A DNA stretch of 64,000 bases from Austwickia chelonae (GTDB lineage: Bacteria > Actinomycetota > Actinomycetes > Actinomycetales > Dermatophilaceae). This document shows positions 1 through 7,924 of this stretch, in pieces. Location: assembly GCF_003391095.1 (NCBI RefSeq), contig NZ_CP031447.1, forward strand, positions 3,410,001 through 3,474,000. Reading direction: 5' to 3'. The notes beneath the pieces are model-generated. The model worked only from the letters and a program-made list of their open reading frames with translations, had not been told where the DNA came from and ran no database searches. Position 1 is the stretch's first letter; every line of letters starts with the position of its first letter. A program made the position numbers and the translations under genes.

Positions 1-118
1 CGACCACACCGGTCAGACCGATCGACAGAATCTTGGTGCGCAATCCCAACCGTCGTCCCTGTGGCGAAGGGCCCTGCCCTCCGGCCTGCGACTCCTCCGG
101 CACGGATGATTGGTACAT
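1..118 (-). CDS. Methyl-accepting chemotaxis protein, N-terminus (partial at window edge)
   Basis: Reading the minus strand from an ATG at 118 to the window edge gives 39 open codons. The start is supported by AGGAG five bases upstream. The first 20 or so residues are polar (Ser, Glu, Gly, Pro), followed by RRLGLRTKILSIGLTGVV, a basic stretch leading into a hydrophobic segment. This is the usual way the first membrane helix of bacterial chemoreceptors begins. Chemoreceptors sense ligands outside the cell and signal through CheA/CheW to the flagellum. Only the beginning is present, so the sensing domain and signalling tip cannot be judged. A histidine kinase or another membrane sensor with a similar start is possible. 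Confidence 0.5.
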   Translation of the reverse strand, partial: MYQSSVPEESQAGGQGPSPQGRRLGLRTKILSIGLTGVV

Positions 119-251
119 CTGGGCTCCTGCGAGACTCGGTAAGGTGGCCTCTCGGTCCAAAGGCCACGAGCGCCCGAGGTGGCAGTCCGGGGCGCACGGT
201 CACCTTTCGGCAGTTCCCGGACCAAGCTGAGCGAACAGGCCATGAACAGCG

Positions 252-1001
252 TCAGATTCGCTCCGCCTGTTGTCGTGCGGTCCTCAACTGCGGGTCAGCT
301 CGACCGGAACACCGAAGGACTCGTCCTGGAGAACTTTCTCCAACGGTGAGTCCGGCCGCTGCTCTTCGATCGACGAGGTAGCTCGTGGTGCAGCAGTCGA
401 TCATCTCTTTGTCGTGGGTCGCGATCAGGACGGTGCACCCGGTCTCCGCTCGTTCTTGGAAGAGTCGGATGACCGCACTGCGGTTCTCGTGGTCCAAGGA
501 CGCGGTCGGCTCGTCGACGTAGATGATCCGGGCTTTCCGGTAGATCGCCCGGGCGACTGCGAGGCGCTGTTTCTCCCCGCCGCTGAGATGGGACGCCTGT
601 TCGTCTTCTCTTCCGACGAGGCCGACCTCACTGAGAACATCGGCCAATCGCCCTCGGTCGCCACGGGTTTTCCCGCTGAGCGGGCTCGCCCGCATGGTCA
701 CGTTGAATCCGACGTTCTCGTCCTCCATGATCCCGTAGTCCTGCAACACGAAAGCTGCGTCCTGCCGCCAGAAGCGACGCCGCCGCGATTCCTGCCATCC
801 GGTGGCGTCCACCCCGTCGATGACGACCTGCCCCGTCGTGACCTGCTGCACCAACCCCAGGCAGTGCAACAAGGTGGTTTTTCCGCACCCGCTCGGACCG
901 ATCAGCGCGGTCATCGTGCCCGGTTCGCAGGTCAGATCTACCCCGTCGAAGACCTGCGAACCGTCGATCACGACCCCGAGGGAACATGCTTGCACCATCA
1001 T
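252..1001 (-). CDS. ABC transporter ATP-binding protein (bacteriocin-export/MacB-like)
   Basis: This 249-residue protein has all the ABC ATPase landmarks in order: Walker A GPSGCGKT (residues 35-42), a Q-loop near FVLQDYG, the signature LSGGEKQRLAVARA and Walker B IIYVDEPTASLD. The substrate is not encoded in this subunit. The gene lies 11 bp after the stop of a large frameshifted permease and has GAGAGG six bases before its ATG, so the two form one operon. ATPase plus a roughly 650-residue permease of this kind is the arrangement of the bacteriocin-associated/antimicrobial-peptide export family. The last 30 or so residues run beyond the usual family end and look unstructured. The domain call is firm; the peptide-export role is inferred. 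Confidence 0.85.
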   Translation of the reverse strand: MMVQACSLGVVIDGSQVFDGVDLTCEPGTMTALIGPSGCGKTTLLHCLGLVQQVTTGQVVIDGVDATGWQESRRRRFWRQDAAFVLQDYGIMEDENVGFNVTMRASPLSGKTRGDRGRLADVLSEVGLVGREDEQASHLSGGEKQRLAVARAIYRKARIIYVDEPTASLDHENRSAVIRLFQERAETGCTVLIATHDKEMIDCCTTSYLVDRRAAAGLTVGESSPGRVLRCSGRADPQLRTARQQAERI

Positions 1002-1012
1002 CGCGACACCTC

Positions 1013-2976
1013 TCAGATTCTGCGGGTGGCCACCCTGTCGAAGACTTTCCGGACCGCGAGAACATGCATCACCGGGGTGAGCAGCACCATGAGCACACCC
1101 AGGAGCACGATCTCCGCACGATGTGCACCACCGACCGTGAACACGGCCAGAACGGTGATCACGGTCATGACCACCAGCTCTGCGGGGAGTCGTTCACCGA
1201 CGACCTCGGCCCAGGTCGCCCCGGAGAACCGGAGCGGGAAATCACGCCGGGCACGCACCAGCGCCCGGACAGATGCGGAGACCCCGGCCGAGAGCACCAA
1301 GGCCACCACCGTGGTGACAAGTGAAATCCCCTGCAGCCAGGCAAAATACTCCGCGTACTGGGCACGGAGCACTCCTGCTTCGGCGACATATTTGACGGTG
1401 ACCTTCCCGGACAGTCCGTGATCCTGAACCCCCTGCCTCGTCGCCGAAAGGCCGGTGAGCACGATATTTCCGGTGGAGGAGACCGACCCCAGGAAACCGT
1501 CGTCGAAGGTCTCGTACAGCGACGGGGCCACCGCGATGAGGGCCTGGTCACTGAAGAGGAGAACACCGCTGCCCGCCTCGGCCAGCGGAAGTCCCGGTCG
1601 ACCGGTGTAACGGTAGAACGCGAGATCAGTCGCCTTCAGGGGCCGGTCGGTATGTCGACGCCAGATCTCCAGGTTCGGCTCCAACATCTGGGTGACCGCG
1701 ATGGGCACTTTCTCCGGTGCCACCTTCGTGAACCCGGGAGCAGACTCCCAATCGGCCCGGCCGACCATCATCGCCAGCCAAGGGGCCGTCACCAAGGAGA
1801 AACTGTCGTCCTGATCAAGTGGTGGGCTCGCCGCTCCGCCTCTGGCCCAGGTGTAGGACAGCGCGGCCCCGTCGCGTCGCTCCGCATCGTGAACGACCGA
1901 CCCGATCCGGTGCTTGATCTGTTCGAATCCGGTATCGCCGGTGCCGGAGGGAAGCAGGACATTGACTTTGTCCGCCAGGTGTTTCCACTGAGCCAGTTGT
2001 TTCGACGCGGAACGGGATTCCTCGACGATCGTCAACGTCGGCGGAAAAGTCACCATGACGAGCCCGAAGAGGACGAAGGTGAGCGTGAGCGCCGGTCCGC
2101 GCAGGCTTCCCACGGCAGGCCGACGTCTGACCAATGCCGTCGTGGAGGGTCGAGAAACCGCCGAGAGCAACACCGCCAGAAAAGCAGTCAGCGACAGGGT
2201 CGTCCCGGCGAAGACCGCCCACGACTCCAGATAGGACGGGACGAAGACACTCCCCTGGGTCAGGGCGCGACCAGCCCCGTGGAGACGATGGCGGCAACGG
2301 CCGCGCCTGCCCCGACGGCCACACCGAAAACGGACAGGTCCTCTGCTTGGATCCGCGCAGCCGAGACGCCGTTGAGGATACGCAGCGACCTGGTTCGCGC
2401 CCGGACCGCCGCCCAGTAGAGCACCAAGGATCCCGATAACCCGACGACGGCACCGATCGTCGCCAGAAAACTGGGCTGTCGGTAAAGCATCTCGAGCGAG
2501 GTGCCGATGCTGATATCGACCCAACGGACAATGACACCTTGGCCCTCCAGCCAGGAGGTGAATCCCGACCGGTCGGCAGACGGCCCGGTCACCAGGTACT
2601 CCCCTGACGGGTAGGAGCTCTCCAAGACCTCGACCGGCCGCACCGGAGAAGTCGAACCGCCGAACCGAGCAATCTGCCCGGACACGTCGACGCCACCGAG
2701 CGGAACAAGGACCTGCCCGGACTGGTCGCCGCTCAGATCAGGCAATAACTTCACCAACCCGACCCGGTACTTCTCCGCAGCCGCCGCCAACCGAGGGTAC
2801 GGGTCGGCGCCGAGCTCCGGAGACCTGGTGAAATCCAGGTCCAACGAAGCCCGAGCACCGACGGCCACTGGAGCAGAACGGTCCAGCAGGCTGACATTCA
2901 CCACACTCAAGAACGAGATCAACCCGAACAGCAGCACCGACGCCAGAGAAATCAACCGCAGATGGAATGACCTCAT
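1013..2976 (-). pseudogene. Bacteriocin-associated integral membrane permease, interrupted by a frameshift
   Basis: Two overlapping reading frames make up one protein of about 650 residues. The first (ATG at 2976, GAGGAGG upstream) begins with a membrane helix, carries an extracellular stretch and two more helices, and stops at a TGA at 2260. The second frame carries on immediately with sensible membrane-protein sequence (TQGSVFVPSYLESW onward) to the stop at 1013, including further helices and a second large extracellular region. Its own sequence upstream of about 2290 is arginine-rich and not protein-like. Adding one base in the CCC run at about 2263-2265 restores a single frame. The layout resembles the bacteriocin-associated integral membrane protein family (TIGR01654/DUF1430 type) that partners an ABC ATPase, which follows here. 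It could be a real mutation or a sequencing error. Confidence 0.65.
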
Positions 2977-3179
2977 CGTCCAATGCCTCCTCAGCGATCT
3001 CTACAGGTAAATCCCGAGAGCAAAACCGCAGATTCAGCACGAAAAACCATGACTTCCCCGCCTCATCTCGCGAGCTGCCATCAGCTCATAGGCCAATGAC
3101 ACAAAGAACCACGGCCCACGACAACGAGAAACGCCGAGGAAATGCTCTAAATCAGCCGCAGATCAGCAGCGGAAACCGG

Positions 3180-4091
3180 TTACTCCACTGCTGTGGAACC
3201 CACACCCGACGCGGCCAGCCCGGACCGCAGGATCTCCAGTTCCGCCTCCGAGGACTCCACCAGCGGCATCCGCACCGCCGCGTGCTCGATGACCCCGAGT
3301 TCCACCAGCGCAGCCTTCGCCATGATCGCGCCCTGCGAAGTACGCATGATCGCGTTCACCGCAGGCACCAGCTGCCGGTGCACCCGCCGCGCCTCGACAA
3401 GATCACCGGCGTCCACCGCGTCCACCATCGCCCGGTACCGATCACCGGCGACATGGCCGACGACGCTGACCACACCGGCCGCACCCAACGCCAGATAAGC
3501 CAGGTTGTCCTCGTCCGACCCCGAGTACCAGGCCAGACCGGTCTGCTCCATCAGCTCGGTCGCCGCCCACTGGTCACCCTTCGCGTCCTTCACCGCCACG
3601 ATCCGCGGGTGCGACGCCAACTCCCGCAAGGTCTCGGAGGTGAAGGGGATCCCTGTCCGACCAGGGATGTCGTAGAGCATGACCGGCAGCTTCGTCGCAT
3701 CGGCGACCGCACGGCAGTGCGCGATCAGCCCGCGCTGCGTCGGCTTGTTGTAGTAAGGGGAGACCAGCAGCAGACCGTCGACCCCGGCCGCCTCGGCGCG
3801 CGCCGTCATCTCCAGGACGTGGCGGGTGTCATTGGAGCCGACACCGGCGATGACCTGGGCGCGTCCGTTCACCTGGCCGACGACGAGTTCCATCATCTGC
3901 ACGCTCTCGTCGTCGGAGAGCGTCGCCGATTCGCCGGTGGTGCCATTGACGACGATGCCGTCGTGGCCGGTGGCGAGGAGGTGTTCGACGAGGGCGCGGG
4001 CTCCGTCGAGGTCGAGGGAGCCGTCGGGGTGCATGGGGGTGACCATGGCGGTGAGGACGGAGCCGAAGGGGCGGGCGGGTGTCTGCGTCAT
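3180..4091 (-). CDS. dapA: 4-hydroxy-tetrahydrodipicolinate synthase
   Basis: DapA condenses pyruvate with aspartate semialdehyde, the first committed step towards diaminopimelate and lysine, in the cytoplasm. The 303-residue protein has the family landmarks: NGTTGES near the N-terminus, YDIPGRTG with the proton-relay tyrosine, and IVAVKDAKGD with the Schiff-base lysine. Length is typical. I start it at the ATG at 4091 (MTQTPARPFG) because the family begins there; an upstream TTG at 4130 would add 13 non-conserved residues. No dapB or other lysine gene is nearby, so this is a stand-alone copy. A LysR-family gene diverges from it with a short shared control region, which makes that regulator a candidate for controlling it. 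Confidence 0.93.
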   Translation of the reverse strand: MTQTPARPFGSVLTAMVTPMHPDGSLDLDGARALVEHLLATGHDGIVVNGTTGESATLSDDESVQMMELVVGQVNGRAQVIAGVGSNDTRHVLEMTARAEAAGVDGLLLVSPYYNKPTQRGLIAHCRAVADATKLPVMLYDIPGRTGIPFTSETLRELASHPRIVAVKDAKGDQWAATELMEQTGLAWYSGSDEDNLAYLALGAAGVVSVVGHVAGDRYRAMVDAVDAGDLVEARRVHRQLVPAVNAIMRTSQGAIMAKAALVELGVIEHAAVRMPLVESSEAELEILRSGLAASGVGSTAVE

Positions 4092-4162
4092 GGGGTCAGC
4101 CTGCCCGACCTGAAGCATCCAGTCCAGCAACTGATTCAGTGCAGTATTACGTAGTTTTGCTT

Positions 4163-4168
4163 CATAAT
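4163..4168 (+). promoter_or_regulatory. Candidate -10 box of the LysR gene (leaderless start)
   Basis: CATAAT lies six bases before the GTG chosen as the LysR start, the spacing expected for a leaderless actinobacterial transcript. An ATTA at 4146-4149 and TAAT at 4165-4168 form a spaced dyad around it, which could be a LysR-type binding site between dapA and its divergent neighbour. No convincing -35 box is visible. Confidence 0.35.
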
Positions 4169-4174
4169 CGGGGG

Positions 4175-5095
4175 GTGGTCGAAGCAGAAGCCCTCCGCGC
4201 GCTGGCCCTGGTCGCCGAGACCGGCTCGGTGACCAGTGCGGCCGACGTCCTCGGGTTCACCCCGTCCGCGGTCTCCCAACGGTTGAAACGGCTCGAAGCC
4301 GACATCGGTGTCGCCCTGCTCGCCCGGGTCGGACGCGGGGTCGCGCTCACTCCCGCCGGAGAAACCCTCGTCGCCCGCTCGGTGGACGTCTTCGCCGCCT
4401 TGGAAGGCGCCGTCCATGCAGCCCGGGCCCGCACCCGCCACGTGTCCGGCACCGTGCACGTCGTCGCCTTCTCCACCGCCATCCGCGGACTGTTCACCCA
4501 CGCCCTGCCGGCCCTCGCGACAGCACACCCGGACCTGACCATCGAGATCGACGAGGCCGACCCGGCCGAAGCGCTCGCCGTCCTCGCCAATGGCAGCGCC
4601 GACCTCGCCGTCGTCCACGACTCCCGGACAGCACCTGCCCGTCGGGCCGAGAGCTCGTCACAGCGCACCTGTCTGCGGGAACTGTGCGTCGACGTCGGCG
4701 ATGTCATCGTCCCGGCCGGGCACCGCCTCGCCGGACGCGAACGGGTCGGTGCCGCCGACCTGCGGGAAGAGACTTGGGTGACCAGCCCGACGGGAACGGC
4801 CTGCCACGACTGGTTCCGCCGCCTGTTCGCCCGCGGAGCGCACCCCCATGTCGGCCACCGCATCGACGACTTCTCCACCCAGATCGCCTTGGTCCTCGCC
4901 GGAGGCGGTATCGCCCTCGTTCCCAGGATCGCCCGCCCGCCTCTACCCGACGGTGTGGTGTCCTTGGCGGTCTCCCCGGCTCCGGCCCGTGTCGTGGAAG
5001 CCGTCTGGCGGGTCAGCTCCGACGAGAATCCGGCCGTACATGCCCTGGTAGCAGCACTGTCAGAGGCCGCCGATGGATTACCTGACATGTCATAG
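4175..5095 (+). CDS. LysR family transcriptional regulator
   Basis: The protein has about 306 residues. Its N-terminal 60 residues form the LysR winged helix-turn-helix (ALRALALVAETGSVTSAADV, then FTPSAVSQRLKRLE), followed by the linker helix and a two-lobed effector-binding domain, with the conserved LALVLAGGGIALVPR near the end. The frame stays open upstream to 4079, but homology starts at the GTG at 4175 (VVEAEALRAL), so I use that start. Such regulators usually control the divergent neighbour, here dapA, in response to a small metabolite. The effector cannot be told from sequence. The gene is followed by an SRPBCC-family protein on the same strand after a 57-bp gap. Confidence 0.88.
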   Translation: MVEAEALRALALVAETGSVTSAADVLGFTPSAVSQRLKRLEADIGVALLARVGRGVALTPAGETLVARSVDVFAALEGAVHAARARTRHVSGTVHVVAFSTAIRGLFTHALPALATAHPDLTIEIDEADPAEALAVLANGSADLAVVHDSRTAPARRAESSSQRTCLRELCVDVGDVIVPAGHRLAGRERVGAADLREETWVTSPTGTACHDWFRRLFARGAHPHVGHRIDDFSTQIALVLAGGGIALVPRIARPPLPDGVVSLAVSPAPARVVEAVWRVSSDENPAVHALVAALSEAADGLPDMS

Positions 5096-5152
5096 TCGCA
5101 TCCGATCGGCACCTCCGGCCGAACCTCCAGGAAACAGGGGTAGCGTCACCAC

Positions 5153-5671
5153 ATGACGACCTCCCAGCCGCACACCGCCGGGTGTCTCCAGTCACGCAGT
5201 GTGGAACGCCTCATCCATGCCGACCGGCAGACGATCTTCGACGTCCTCGCCGATCCCTTCCAACATCACCTGATCGACGGCTCCGACATGGTCAGCGGAG
5301 AACCGCACGGCCCCGGACGACTCAGCCACGGAACCCGCTTCACCATGGGCATGCGCCGGTGGGGGCGCGTCCCCTACCGGTCGGTCAACGAGGTCGTCGA
5401 ATTCGAGGAGCCCCGGCTGATCGCCTGGGCCACCACCGGCGAATTCCGGGGGAAGCCCTTCGTCGGCGGACACCGTTGGCGCTACGAACTCGAAAGCCAC
5501 GAGGAGGGCACCATCGTCCGGGAGACCTACGACTGGTCGACCGCCATGCACGCCCACTGGACCATCGAGAAACCTGCTTTCCCCGACCGGTTCGCCCCGG
5601 CCATGGCCGCCACCCTGAAACGACTCGCCGAGCTCGTGGAGAACCCACAGCATTCCCGTCGCCCAGCCTGA
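5153..5671 (+). CDS. SRPBCC family (polyketide cyclase/dehydrase-like) protein
   Basis: This 172-residue soluble protein has the START/Bet v1-like pattern: an N-terminal strand with SVERLIHADRQTIFDVLADP, a central part rich in strands with paired Arg/Trp and Glu, and a long C-terminal helix (FAPAMAATLKRLAELVE). These proteins fold around a hydrophobic pocket and bind lipids or other apolar ligands; most actinobacterial members have no known substrate. There is no signal peptide. It follows the LysR gene on the same strand but may have its own promoter. The family call is good; no function is assigned. Confidence 0.8.
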   Translation: MTTSQPHTAGCLQSRSVERLIHADRQTIFDVLADPFQHHLIDGSDMVSGEPHGPGRLSHGTRFTMGMRRWGRVPYRSVNEVVEFEEPRLIAWATTGEFRGKPFVGGHRWRYELESHEEGTIVRETYDWSTAMHAHWTIEKPAFPDRFAPAMAATLKRLAELVENPQHSRRPA

Positions 5672-5912
5672 ACCGCGGATCTCCGAGCAGTCGGCGTCAC
5701 CGTCGGGAAGATCCGGTGGTGGCGCCGAACACTGCCCGGAGTGGTCGACCACACATCCGATAACTTCCCATCTGGCACGCCCGCGCAAGCGAGGACACGC
5801 CGAACACACCGGCAGATACTCAGATCGCGGAACTGTAGGAGCCACGCCTCGTCTACTGGCTTTCCTCTGCGACGCCGAGCCGACCGAAAAACTTCGCGCG
5901 AGGGGAATTTCG
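5672..5912. other. Non-coding stretch at the left border of the AT-richer islet
   Basis: No convincing gene, tRNA or repeat is visible here. From about 5800 the base composition becomes noticeably richer in A and T than the flanks, and this continues through the AAA/TOPRIM gene pair to about 7900. The stretch may hold the promoter of that module, but no clear -35/-10 pair stands out. Confidence 0.4.
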
Positions 5913-6077
5913 ATGACTCCCGCCCCTTGTTCGAAGACGCTTTCCGTCGACGCGGAATGCTACGTCAGGCTGAGCCAGCTCACCGTCGAATTGAAACAGC
6001 ACTGCGAGGTACTGCAGGAGCGGCGGCACAGCACCGAATCCTCTTGCCCCCCTCGAGCTGTCAGATGCCACCGGTAG
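5913..6077 (+). CDS. Possible small protein upstream of the AAA/TOPRIM pair
   Basis: An ATG at 5913, preceded by GAGGGGA, opens a 54-residue frame ending at a TAG at 6075. The middle (YVRLSQLTVELKQHCEVLQE) could form an amphipathic helix, and four or more cysteines are scattered along the chain. I recognise no family. It lies 60 bp before the AAA ATPase gene on the same strand and shares its less GC-rich composition, so it could be a small member of the same module or a leader. It may equally be chance. Confidence 0.3.
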   Translation: MTPAPCSKTLSVDAECYVRLSQLTVELKQHCEVLQERRHSTESSCPPRAVRCHR

Positions 6078-6136
6078 CCTGGGATCGCACGAAACCCCTC
6101 TGCAGCTGGGGTGTGTAAATCGGGACAAGGAGAGAC

Positions 6137-7294
6137 ATGCACGTCACTCGAGTCAAGGCCAGCAATTGGAGAAATTTTAAAAACATCGACTTTCCCATCG
6201 AAGACCGACTGTTCATCGTGGGCCCCAATGCTTCAGGGAAGTCCAATCTTCTCGACCTCTTCCGCTTCGTTGGAGATCTCGCATCACCCGGCGGGGGGTT
6301 GTCCGCAGCCCTTGATAAACGCGGCGGGCTGACGAAGGTCCGCAGCCTTTTTGCACGCAACAAGCAAAAGGGCGCGCTGATCGTTGACTTCGAGCTTGAG
6401 GACGACTCGGACGTCTGGCACTACCACCTCGAGATCAAGACAGAAAAGGGTGGGAGAAATCGCCCTATCGTTCACGCAGAAGTCGTGGAGAAGAACGGGA
6501 AAAAACTCCTCAGCAGGCCGGATTCCGCAGACAGCGCTGACCCGGAACTCTTGACCCAGACCCATCTCGAACAGATTTCCGCGAATCAGAAATTTCGCCC
6601 CCTATCCGACTACTTCACCAAAGTAAAATACTTTCATCTGGTCCCCCAGATCATCCGCAGCCCACTGCGGCAGGGCATCACAGCCGGAGACCCTCACGGG
6701 AGCGACTTCATCACTCAGATGAATACAGTCCAGACTCGAACTCGGGAGGCTTGGATACGACGCATGCAGGCCGCGCTCCAGGCCGCCGTTCCGGAGTTCG
6801 AATCACTGAACCTAGAAGTGGATAAAAGCGGCGTGCCGCACCTGATAGCCGGTTATCGCAACTGGCGCAACAGCCCGGCACGGCAAAACGAAGCCGATTT
6901 CTCCGACGGCACCTTACGACTCATCGGCTTGCTCTGGACGCTGGTCAGCGCGCCTGCAAAAGGAGGTGTTCTGCTGCTAGAGGAGCCAGAGCTATCACTC
7001 AACTCGGCGATCGTCCGCAAGCTGCCCACTGTCCTCGCCACCGCGCAACGCGACCGTAGCATGCAGACGCTGCTGTCGACCCATGCGCCGGAAATCCTCG
7101 ACGACGAGGGGATTCGCCCAAGTGAAGTGCTCGTACTCAGGGTGACCGCAGACGGCACCACAGCCTCCCTGCTGTCCAAGATTCCCGAGGTGGCAGGGGA
7201 GATTTCTGCCGAGCTCCCCACCTCTGAGATCGTCAACGGCCTGGTCTCGCCGACGGACCTTTCCGGCCTGGTCTCCGTGGGCAAGAAAACATGA
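6137..7294 (+). CDS. AAA family ATPase (AAA_21/OLD-like), defence-module candidate
   Basis: This 385-residue protein is a compact SMC/RecF-like ATPase. The N-terminal FKNIDFPIEDRLFIVGPNAS leads into Walker A GPNASGKSN (residues 29-37). Late in the chain come a signature-like FSDGTLRLIGLLW, Walker B VLLLEEPELSL (near 280) and the H-loop LSTHAPEIL (near 315). There is no long coiled coil. A strong site, AAGGAGAG, precedes the ATG. The last four bases overlap the start of the next gene (ATGA), which encodes a TOPRIM-like protein, so the two are translated together. ATPase plus separate TOPRIM partner is a layout known in anti-phage systems such as PARIS and in RloA/RloB pairs; OLD nucleases combine both parts in one chain. 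No viral target or trigger can be read from sequence. Confidence 0.8.
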   Translation: MHVTRVKASNWRNFKNIDFPIEDRLFIVGPNASGKSNLLDLFRFVGDLASPGGGLSAALDKRGGLTKVRSLFARNKQKGALIVDFELEDDSDVWHYHLEIKTEKGGRNRPIVHAEVVEKNGKKLLSRPDSADSADPELLTQTHLEQISANQKFRPLSDYFTKVKYFHLVPQIIRSPLRQGITAGDPHGSDFITQMNTVQTRTREAWIRRMQAALQAAVPEFESLNLEVDKSGVPHLIAGYRNWRNSPARQNEADFSDGTLRLIGLLWTLVSAPAKGGVLLLEEPELSLNSAIVRKLPTVLATAQRDRSMQTLLSTHAPEILDDEGIRPSEVLVLRVTADGTTASLLSKIPEVAGEISAELPTSEIVNGLVSPTDLSGLVSVGKKT

Positions 7295-7869
7295 TCAATA
7301 TCGCCGTTGAAGGAGAGTCCGACCGTGAGGCAGCCGCGGCGGTCGTTCGAACAGCCGGGCACGAGGTCGCGAAAATTGTGGTGGCAGGAGGAAAATCGCG
7401 ACTCGACCCAAAAATTCCGAACTACAATACAGCGGCAGCATACGCACCCTGGGTCGTTTTTCGAGACTCTGATTCCGACTGTCCCGTCGAACTCCTCCGC
7501 AAGTTGGCTCCACCATTGGAAGACTGGAACAAATCTTTCTGCCTGAGAATCGCGAAATCGATGACGGAGTCATGGCTGATGGCAGACTCAGCATCTTTCT
7601 CGAAGTACTTCAAAATCAAAGCTAAAATCATCCCACAAGACCCGGACGCATTGACACATGCCAAGCGTGCACTTCTACAACTGTGCAAAGACTCCTCTTC
7701 TCGAGATATACAGAGAGACATGGTCGCCGCCGATGGGAGGGCAGGGCCCTTGTATGCCAGCCGCCTCAATGAGTTCGCCTCTCAGCACTGGGACGTAACG
7801 GCCGCAGCAAATCGGAGCAACAGCCTTGCCCGAGCGCTCAAACGCATCGGGACAATATCGTTTCCATGA
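7291..7869 (+). CDS. TOPRIM-like (DUF4276-related) protein, partner of the AAA ATPase
   Basis: The 192-residue product begins INIAVEGESDREAAAAVVR, with the EGE motif (Glu7, Glu9) that opens OLD-type TOPRIM domains. It then shows VVFRDSDSDCP, an acidic D-S-D-S-D cluster (residues 59-63) after a beta strand, and later ESWLMAD (Glu93, Asp99). These spaced acidic residues could coordinate metal for DNA or RNA cleavage. The C-terminal third (GPLYASRLNEFASQHW, then SNSLARALKRI) matches a pattern I associate with DUF4276-like partners of AAA ATPases. It overlaps the upstream ATPase by four bases. Nuclease activity is inferred, not shown. The next gene is convergent, so the module ends here. Confidence 0.65.
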   Translation: MINIAVEGESDREAAAAVVRTAGHEVAKIVVAGGKSRLDPKIPNYNTAAAYAPWVVFRDSDSDCPVELLRKLAPPLEDWNKSFCLRIAKSMTESWLMADSASFSKYFKIKAKIIPQDPDALTHAKRALLQLCKDSSSRDIQRDMVAADGRAGPLYASRLNEFASQHWDVTAAANRSNSLARALKRIGTISFP

Positions 7870-7924
7870 TCTCCAATGCCAAGAGGCATCCCCGGAAAGA
7901 CGCAGCTCACCATCAAACCCGCAG

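Noticed and set aside
270-1421. Long plus-strand open frame over the ABC ATPase and permease end
   Set aside because: It is a high-GC shadow of the minus-strand genes; the sequence is rich in Arg, Pro, His and Thr with no domain.
2255-2270. Programmed -1 frameshift in the permease gene
   Set aside because: There is no X XXY YYZ slippery heptamer or clear downstream stem at the junction, so a mutation or sequencing error is the simpler reading.
5741-6118. 125-codon plus-strand frame before the AAA gene
   Set aside because: It is Arg/Pro-rich, without a ribosome site, and overlaps the more plausible 54-codon frame in another frame.
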